The notes below the pieces were generated by a model, which was not told the DNA's origin, did not search any database, and saw only the letters and a program-made list of their open reading frames with translations. The position numbers and the translations under genes are program-made. DNA of 64,000 nt from Lachnospiraceae bacterium OF09-6 (GTDB taxonomy: Bacteria > Bacillota > Clostridia > Lachnospirales > Lachnospiraceae): the NCBI GenBank assembly GCA_003435055.1, contig QUMM01000017.1, forward strand, positions 4,592 to 68,591, given 5' to 3'. Of the stretch, positions 1 through 8,600 are shown one piece after another. How positions within the stretch are numbered: the first letter of the stretch is position 1; each line of letters starts with the position of its first letter.

Positions 1-1555
1 CGACTGCAAGAATTTTTCCCGTATATAATGATTTTTCCCCTATTTTCCCTTGGAATTTCAAAGCATAGTTTTTATCTATAATTTGTTGAATTGCCTCTTC
101 TGGTGTATGGTCTACTTTTAGTTCCAGAATCAGACAATCTGCCGTCTGATCATAAGGATAAAAAATAAAATCTACATATCCAACGCCTGCTTTTTCTTCC
201 CGTTCTACACGGTATAAATCCCGTGCTGCAAGATAAATCAAATTCACGATCGCAGAAAGTTCTGTTTCATGATTATAAGACAACAACGGAACTTCCGTGT
301 TATGCACATATTCCAAAATTTCATTCATCGTTTTAGTATCTTGATGCAGTGTTGCATACAACATCCTTTCTGACTCATGTGCCAAACGGTATACATAACC
401 CAAAGAAGATTCTTTCCTCAACATAGCCGCAAATTTATCCATTAATTCTTTATTTGGAATACTGACCTTTCCATTTTCATAATTTAAAAATCCATATACA
501 ACCATCGCTGAAAAAATTTCATCTCTTGTCGTAAGCTTCATGGACGTGGCCGCATATTCCTGAATTTGCGCCGGAACGGCTTCCCCTGCTATCATGAGAG
601 CCAGATCATTGCGTACATCATCAATATTATGTTCAATATAATAATAAATTTCATCATAAGGACCAGAACTTGTCCAATATGAGGCAAGATTGTTGTTTGT
701 AAGTGCAAAAACAACTGACCTTGGATTGTACACACTTTCTCCTCGAAAAGTATGATAACCATTGTACCATAGCCTTAGTCCATCACGACTCACATTTCTA
801 TGTGCTGTATTTTCTTCATAACGCTGATACAATTCATCCACTTCCGGATCTGTAAAGCCAAAAGAATCGCTATATTTTTCCTCTGAAATCATCGTATATT
901 CCATGAACATATTGAGTTCAGAACCACTCGAATATTTTGCGATTGGAAGAATGCCCGTAATATATGCAAGCAATACATATGGTCTGTCTTTCAGCAGGCT
1001 GCGCAAAAATCGTAAATATTCTCTCTTATCTTGTTCCGTAACAAAATCCTGGTGAAAAATAAAATCCCACTCATCAAACACAAAAATAAATCTTGCATTC
1101 ATATCAGAAGCATAGATTTCACTTAAAACATCCCAGACTGCCTCATCCTCCGTAATTTCAAGATTTGGATATTCTCTTCGAAGATCCCGGATCAACCTGT
1201 TTTCAATCCTATCAATATATTCCTGATAGGAGTTACAACGCTTGGGAAGATCGTTAAATGAAATATGAATAACAGCATATTGGCTCTGGTATTTCATGTA
1301 ATCTTTATTTGCTGATATTTTACATTTGCTGAATATATCATTTGCATTTTTCGCTCTGGAAAAAAATGCTGCTATCATGTTTGCCATAACCGTTTTTCCA
1401 AATCTCCGCGGTCTTGTGATGCAAATATAGTTATTTCCCTCATTTATGATGGGAAACAACTGCTCCAGCATCAAGGTTTTATCTACAAAATATGGTTTTA
1501 CAGTTTCACTTTTATACAGAGTGTATGCCGCTGTCCCATTTAAATAGATTCCCAT
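1..1555 (-). CDS. AAA-ATPase-like protein with C-terminal PD-(D/E)XK nuclease-like domain (3' end outside window)
   Basis: The reading frame is open for about 518 codons from the ATG at 1555 (behind AAAGGAGAAAAACG) to the window edge, so the C-terminus is missing. Near the N-terminus it shows the AAA-ATPase-like signature: YFVDKT, then RPRRFGKT as a P-loop variant (about residues 48-55), then a Walker-B-like FVFDEWD near residue 160. Near the C-terminus GYVDFIFYP followed by LILELKV gives the D...ExK arrangement of PD-(D/E)XK nucleases. This is the AAA-ATPase_like/DUF1703 family, found in many copies in Lachnospiraceae and Bacteroides. Its cellular role is not established; a mobile-element or defence link is only inferred. 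Family members are usually 510-580 residues, so little is likely missing. Confidence 0.85.
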   Translation of the reverse strand, partial: MGIYLNGTAAYTLYKSETVKPYFVDKTLMLEQLFPIINEGNNYICITRPRRFGKTVMANMIAAFFSRAKNANDIFSKCKISANKDYMKYQSQYAVIHISFNDLPKRCNSYQEYIDRIENRLIRDLRREYPNLEITEDEAVWDVLSEIYASDMNARFIFVFDEWDFIFHQDFVTEQDKREYLRFLRSLLKDRPYVLLAYITGILPIAKYSSGSELNMFMEYTMISEEKYSDSFGFTDPEVDELYQRYEENTAHRNVSRDGLRLWYNGYHTFRGESVYNPRSVVFALTNNNLASYWTSSGPYDEIYYYIEHNIDDVRNDLALMIAGEAVPAQIQEYAATSMKLTTRDEIFSAMVVYGFLNYENGKVSIPNKELMDKFAAMLRKESSLGYVYRLAHESERMLYATLHQDTKTMNEILEYVHNTEVPLLSYNHETELSAIVNLIYLAARDLYRVEREEKAGVGYVDFIFYPYDQTADCLILELKVDHTPEEAIQQIIDKNYALKFQGKIGEKSLYTGKILAV

Positions 1556-1730
1556 CGTTTTTCTCCTTTTTCGCATTGTCTGAAATTTAATGTTCTTATT
1601 GAGCTATATCCTCCAATAAAATATGATTTCATTGTACCATTGAGTAATTCAAATAGCAAGTTTGGCTCATATGTCAATTTGAAAATATCAGAATTTTTCG
1701 GGTATTGACACATGATATCAGACAACGCAA

Positions 1731-1760
1731 GAAAACCCATTCTTTTTGTCATGGGTTTTC
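1731..1760 (-). terminator. Hairpin terminator of the surface-protein/subtilase operon
   Basis: A perfect 10-bp inverted repeat (GAAAACCCAT / ATGGGTTTTC) with a 10-nt loop lies 7 bases past the subtilase stop on the minus strand. The T-rich tail is short, so termination strength is uncertain. Confidence 0.6.
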
Positions 1761-1766
1761 ATTAAA

Positions 1767-2633
1767 TCAGCTATACATTTGCAATATGTTTACATATCCC
1801 CAACCGAATATGGTATCATACCCCGGATCTCCTGCATCTACTGCGATTCCTTTCAGATATTCTTCCGCTTTTCCTTTTGTATGATTCTCATTTGGCACTT
1901 CAGACAGATAATTTGCTAATATGCCACTAATTCTGGGTGCAGCATAAGAAGATCCCTTCTCGCCCTGATAATTGCCATCTGCGGATACAAATACAGCATC
2001 ACTTTGCAGATACCAGAGAGAGCTAACTGGCTCTCCCTGTTCATTCAGATCTGCACCGGACACCCCTATCACCTCTTTCCATGCAGCCGGGTAGACCTCG
2101 CTGCCAAGCGGTGTAGACAGTGACAAATTTCCCGCTGCCGCTACCAGCAACACATTCCGTCCAGCCGCATATGTCATGGCTTCATGCAGTTCTTCATTAT
2201 CCTGATTTAAAGTCCAGCTCATATTGATGATATCAGCATCATATATGTCCACTGCATCATAAATAGCCTGAATAATAGCCGAACCTATATCTGTGGCCTT
2301 CGAGTGCTTACCACCAGTTTCCTGCGTATTTTGAGTCAACGCCATACTACTGTCAAAACATTTCAACATATAAATATCTACATCTGGTGCCGTTTCTTTT
2401 AGAATTTCATATACACAAGTTCCATGTCCTTCCTGATCCGTCAGATCCTCTGTACCCTCCAGATAATTCTTTCCCTGTCCGTCTGGCAGATTACAGCCAG
2501 AATCCAGAATGCAGACGGTTACCGCATTGGATGCTTCTTCTAATGGTTCCATTTCTGCCGATGCCCCCACTGTAAGGGGCATCGTTAGAAAGATACCAAA
2601 CAGAATACCTGCATAAAAGTGTGTTCTTCTCAT
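1767..2633 (-). CDS. Secreted S8 subtilisin-like serine protease
   Basis: This 288-residue protein has a Sec signal peptide (MRR followed by a hydrophobic stretch, likely cleavage after GASA) and the full catalytic triad: Asp in CILDSGC, His in GHGTCVYE and Ser in GSSYAAPRISG, with the oxyanion-region VAAAGN. There is no prodomain of normal size, no lipobox and no anchor, so it is probably released outside the membrane. Its ATG overlaps the TGA of the upstream giant surface-protein gene (ATGA), which implies translational coupling. The natural inference is that it processes that protein or protects or activates it at the surface; this has no direct support in the sequence. Confidence 0.88.
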   Translation of the reverse strand: MRRTHFYAGILFGIFLTMPLTVGASAEMEPLEEASNAVTVCILDSGCNLPDGQGKNYLEGTEDLTDQEGHGTCVYEILKETAPDVDIYMLKCFDSSMALTQNTQETGGKHSKATDIGSAIIQAIYDAVDIYDADIINMSWTLNQDNEELHEAMTYAAGRNVLLVAAAGNLSLSTPLGSEVYPAAWKEVIGVSGADLNEQGEPVSSLWYLQSDAVFVSADGNYQGEKGSSYAAPRISGILANYLSEVPNENHTKGKAEEYLKGIAVDAGDPGYDTIFGWGYVNILQMYS

Positions 2634-5600
2634 GAGTCACCACTATTCTGTACCGGTTCCATGCTCTCAGCAGACTGAATTTCTGCCGCCTGCGTCTCGA
2701 CTGGCTGTGGAGGAGCAGAAGTCTCTGCCTGAGGTGCCGCCGTTTCCGGTGCTGGTGGCTCCGTTTGTGGAGCGGATGTTTCTGTCGCAGGCTGCTCCGT
2801 TTGTGGTGCCGCTGTTTCAGGCTGCGGGGCTGTCGTTTCCGGTGCAGAAGTCTCTGGTACCTGCGTCTGTGATGGCTTTGTTTCAGGGGTCTGAGTTTCA
2901 GGGGTCTGAGTCTCAGGCACAGGTGTTTCTGTGGTCGGACTCTCTGTCATGGTTGTCTCCGGTACAGCAAGATCAGATGTTTTACTTTCCGGTTCAGAAG
3001 ATTCGGTATCCTGTGATGAAGTCTGTGATTCCGTAATGGTTTCTGTTGAAAGTTCTGTTTCAGGCTCCATTATCCGGGCTTGTATTTTAGACCTTGCTCT
3101 GGTATTGCCTGTTGCATCTAATGTGATACTCAAATCATTTGGTAATTTTGCATCGGTAAAACTGAATTTAAAAGATTTTTTATCCGGCTGCTCTACCTTA
3201 ATTCCGTTTGTAACCGTATTTAATGCTGAAATCTTCTTTTCAATTTGTGCGCCTCCTTCGTTTTTCCATTTTATTGTCGCAGACTTAAAAACTCCAGAAT
3301 CATATGTTCCTTTAAGTTCGATTGTAAACGTAGTGTTACCCGGATTCCAGTTCTTCAATATTCCCGTTCTATCCTCGAGTTTGCCTGTACCAATTGTAGG
3401 AGCTTTCGCAATGATTGAATAATGTATTTCGATCGTATTTCTTATTGTTACTTTACAGTTTTTACTTGCGTCAGATGTATACGTATTAGTATCAGAAGGA
3501 ATAAATCTAACGGATTTTTCACCGCTTTGCATAGGAATATAAGTACTGTCTCCCCATACCCAGCTACCATCCAGTACTTCATTTTCGATGTATGGATTAT
3601 ATGCTTTTACTGAATCGGCTTTGATCTCCGCATTGGCTATTGTGTGATTTCCACCCTGGTACATGATAGTATCACCCATTTCTCCCACTACATATGGCGT
3701 TGTTTTTTGTACCGTAACCTCAACATATATTTCATAACTGTCCAGATTATTCTGATTATTGCCCGGTGTATATTTTACTTTTATGCTGTGTTTTCCAACT
3801 GCCAATGGCTGTGCCACTTTCTTTTCACCAGATCCAGATTTCTCAAGCAAAAGTTCATCACCATTCGCATTTTTTTCTGTTACCCAACTCCAGATTCCAT
3901 TTCCTGATTCTGTTTCTGATACAGACGGATATGTTACCTTAAAGCCCGCTAACATATCTTTTGCAGAATACATTGTCTGGATATCCGAAACATTATTTAT
4001 TGTTTCTTTTTTAGAATCACCGGATGTCAGTTTCTGTCCGTAAGAAATAGCTTTCACACTTCCTGTTGTAACCTGAGGCACTGCTTTCAGAATATTGAAC
4101 TTACGTATAATGTCATCCTGTCCCAATCCATTTTCTGTATTTCCACGTCTTTCCATCCATACAGTATTTTTGGTATCCTCCAATCTCAATTTCACATCAT
4201 AAGTGCCTGCATCTTGTCCACCATTATTTTCAAGAACAATGTATCCATCGCTGTCAGCATTTGGAAAGGCTGGTTTCTGCGTCTGTCCATTATAATATAC
4301 TGTTGGAATTTCCGGAACATATACATTTTGATAACTCAAAGGAATCGTAACCTCAGCAGTAAACACTGCAAATCCATCTTCGTATTTTTCATCCGCTATA
4401 AAATATGCAGTATGAGAAGCTCCTACATCCGGTTTTTCAGCCAGGACTTTTTCATTCCATTTCCATGTTCCCTGTACTTCTTCTCCCCGGTATTTTACAG
4501 AACCTGCCAAATGAATATCTCCCATGAGCGTTCCGTAAGAATATGAGGTTTTCTCGGTACCTACATTAGAAATCGTTACATCTCTTTGCTGCACCTGTGT
4601 AATAGTGGCCGTCGATGTCGCTGTAGCATTTACCACAACATACGCATCTTCTCCATATAATTCGTTTGAATTTTTAGATTTATCTAATGTATATCCACTG
4701 TATTCTACCCGTTTATCCGGTTCTGCTTTCGCTGATTCAAAGCTCCATGTTCCGCCGGACAAGAATTCTTCTATATCTGTAAACTCTTTTTTTGTGGCAT
4801 CCCCCTTTTCGTCTGCATAAAACAATTTTGCGCTTCCTGTTGTCGATGTATCATTATATCGATAAACTCTGCTGTCTGCTGCCGCAGTCACGTATAACCC
4901 GATTTGCGTCAATACAGAGGCTTTTGTTTCAGCTGGTGCGAAATATTCCTCACAGTCAGAATCTGGGGTGAAAATCACTTCATATTCATTTTCTTCTGTA
5001 CCATTATTTCTGCCAAATGGAATCTGATCTGCATTCTTCCAGCTATAAGTTCCGGAAGCATTCTGTTCATAATCAAGATCCATATTTGTATAAAGCGCTA
5101 TGCCTTTTCCAATGGTTACTCCTTTTGTAATTTCGTTCAATTTCTGTCCAAAGGTTCCTTTCGGTATATCTGGAACAATAAATTTTTCTGCTACCATTTT
5201 CTGCAGCTGCGCCTGGTAATTTGCAATTGTAACCGGATGCCTTTCCCCTGCATCATCCGTATACACTGCTTCTACCTCAAATGTATAAATCTGCTTCTGC
5301 TTATCAGACCTGCGATCTGTCTTGGTACTCTTTATCTGTATTTCAATCCTGTCACTATAAGCACCAATTTCTCCAGGTCGATAATTGCCAGCCGTACCAT
5401 CTTCTCTTATGAGTTTCTTTAGATAATCTTCCGCATCCTGCGCAACCTTAGGATCTATTATCTTGTATGGATCATCCATAGCCGGTCCACCACCTGCCAG
5501 ATAAGCGACCAGCTCTGATTCATATGGATGAGTCTGTGCCAGTACCTGTATTCTTTCCAGAATGTTCAATACCGAATCAGAACTGATCCAGGTTGCCGTG

Positions 5601-8600
5601 TAAACACGATTTCCCATAGAACCTTTCGGAATATGTACTTCCATGGTTGGCTGGTCAAGTCCCGTTCCTGTCCAGCCCGCAAATTCATACTTTTCTCTGG
5701 TTGGCTGTTTCAGAATAATCTCGTCGCTTTCTATATTGTAAGATACCGGATTATTCAGATTGTCGAAAGCTCTCTTGTATTCTATGGAATACTCAATCGG
5801 TGACCATACTGCAGTATAGCTGCGATCACCGCCGGCTCCCGGCTCTATCATAACCTCTACCGTTGGTTCCTCCAGACCGGTTCCCGTCCATCCATCGAAT
5901 GTATAGCCTTCTCTGGCCGGCGCAGTCAGTGTGATCGTATCTTCTGTGGTGTAGGTTGCAGGATTTTCCGCCGCTTCTGTTCCACCTGCAAGATCGTAGG
6001 TAATCGCATAATTGGTTGCCTTCCAGCCCGCATAAAGGGTTGTATTACCGGTAATCGTATCGTTTTGCACATCAAAAGCTACGGTTGCTGCCTTATTTTT
6101 GTACCATCCGGTAAAGGTATAGTACTGTCTTTCCGGTGCATCCGGAATGATCGTGATTGGATATCCTACAAATCCCGTTGTTTCCGCATAGAGCGGTGCA
6201 TCCGTTCCATCATTGCGGTCAAAGTTTACGGCAACCATCTTCGCCCAGCGCGCATAGAGATCCATGCCACCTGACAAACGGTATGTTTCCAGATTGATCG
6301 GTTCACCTGAGAATTCGTCATTGGTATACCATCCCATGAACTGATATCCGTCATATTCCGGAATCTGAATATTCAGCAGTTTTTCTCCCGGTCTTAACGT
6401 AGAATAGGTAAATGCAAAATATTCCTGTGTATCATTTTCAAAAATCAGATGTTCTTCCGGTGCATCTTCTGCCCCCGTCAGATATGCTGCCTTTCCTTTT
6501 GCAGGTGTAAAATGCACAGTTACGTCACAGGTCCAGTCTGCATATAAGGTCACATCTGTCAGCAATTTTTCGCCGAACTGATATGCTTTCCCACTGCCAT
6601 CTGCAGATGTGTACCAGCCACGGAACGTCAGTCCGTCAATCTTCGGATCTTCCACCTTCTTTGTTACTTCATTTTCTGCAAAATAGACTTTTTTATAGGT
6701 TCCATAGCCACCATACTGGTACAGATAAGTAATGCTGTGCAGCCGATAAGCACGCAGTACAATAGACAGATCGCTGTTTGGCATGATAAAGCTTATTTTA
6801 TTGTCACTGATCTGGAACGTCACATCTTCATTTTCTGAAGTTACTTCCAGTCCGCCATAGCCTTCTTCCAGTTCTACCTGAAGCTCCACTTTACTTCCTG
6901 GTTTGATGCCATCTTCTCCATTCAGCTTCTCATCTGTAAACTGATATCCTTTCACTCCTTCACCAAGTTGAATGCCCAGTATTGGCTTGCCAATGGTAAT
7001 GTCAAAGTAAACATCCTGCTGATATTCCCGTCCTGTCAGGGTAAATCCGGTCTTTGCTGCCGCTTCCTGATTTACTGACATCATCAGAGGCTGCCTGCTG
7101 CCATCGAATTGTGTACGTCTTGTTTCCAGAAGATAACTGTGTTCTGCTTCTTTTGTAAATGTCAATGATTTACCGTATGCACTCGGTGCTACCTGGAAGG
7201 TATAAGTATCCTCTGCATCGTCCCCTTTCAGATTGATATGATAACGAATCGAATCCTCATATCCTTCAAATCTGCGGACATACAGATAATAGGTCACATC
7301 ATACGCATCTGTCTGTGGACGCACATCATAACGCACAACTCCATTGGCAGGTGTCATATAGCAGAAGCTGCTGATCTGCGGCACACTATACTGTATCACA
7401 CCGCTCTGGGAAGGAGATGGTTCCATCCATTCACAGGTGTACTGACTGATTTCCGGATATTCACTCTGTACCTTTGCAACAATTTCTCCCAGATTCAATG
7501 TTCCCGTCGCAGTTGGCTCATAAGCTCTTCCCAGATTATGTATAGAGGTAAAGGATGTCTCATACACCACTTTGTTATCCCAGTCAGCTGCACTCAGCCC
7601 CCAGTTTCTTGCACACCAGTCATTCAATACAATCTTCACATTCTGTGTCGTTGTTGCCAGCGCACATTTCTTTTTCAAATGGAACGTCTTGGTCTGTTTC
7701 TTCACCAGTGCCGAGGAACTGTTATTCTCATAAGTAACTTCCAGATCCAGCTCTGCCTCTTCGCACAACTGTTCTTCTGCAACCTTTTCATCCATATAGA
7801 TGAATCCCGGATTCTGTCCTTTCGATGAATCGCCCACGGTAAATAATGCATTTCTGGCATCTCCTTCCGGGATTGCTTCTCCATTTATCATAAGATTCTT
7901 CACCGATAAAGTGATCTTTACACCTTTACCGGATGATTTTGCGCAAAGAAGATTGTTCTTCTGGCATTTTCCGCCCATCAGATTCCATGTCTTCATCGGA
8001 ATGGTTTCAAATCCAAATACTGTCTTATGATCCGCATTCGCACTGGATTTTTCCCAGAGCTTTGCCAGTTCCTCTTCATCCATATAGCTCATGCTGCTGG
8101 ATACGGAAGTGGACCACAATGGCCAGCGTCCGGTATAGACCGTCCAGTTCTTGCGTATGGTCTTGAAAATCAATCTTACTTTCAGACCAAGGGATACTAC
8201 AACATCAATACCTACCTCAAACTTTAATGCTCCAAGATTCGTATTGGCTCCGCTCAAAAGATTCGTGGTATTGAAGAACAGACCTGTCAGCTCTGCATAG
8301 GCATACAGGCTTCCGGTTATATAGGCTGTGGCAATTCCACACATGGTTACTGACAACGTCAGCCGCAGTCCCACGCGGACTCCTACCTTTCCAATCAGAT
8401 AAATATTGTTGGTTACGGAGCTCTCCAGCTTCTCCGTATAAGAGCTTCCTTTGAATTTCAGGAAATTGTATTTGAAACCGATGCGTTCCCCGCTTCTGGC
8501 TACGATCTCTACGCCAAAGGTTGCCAGGACTCCCACCTGTCCCACCAGATGAACCTCAAAGCCTACGGTAATAATTCCATAGAAAGAGAATCTCAGATTC

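Noticed and set aside
1540..1752. A 70-codon minus-strand reading frame between the subtilase and the AAA-ATPase-like gene
   Set aside because: Its start codon lies in the terminator hairpin, it has no ribosome binding site and it overlaps the next gene's RBS and start.
2870..2930. Short tandem repeats in the 3' end of the surface-protein gene as a phase-variation tract
   Set aside because: The repeats (CAGGGGTCTGAGTTT-like, multiples of three) keep the frame, so copy-number change would alter length, not switch expression.
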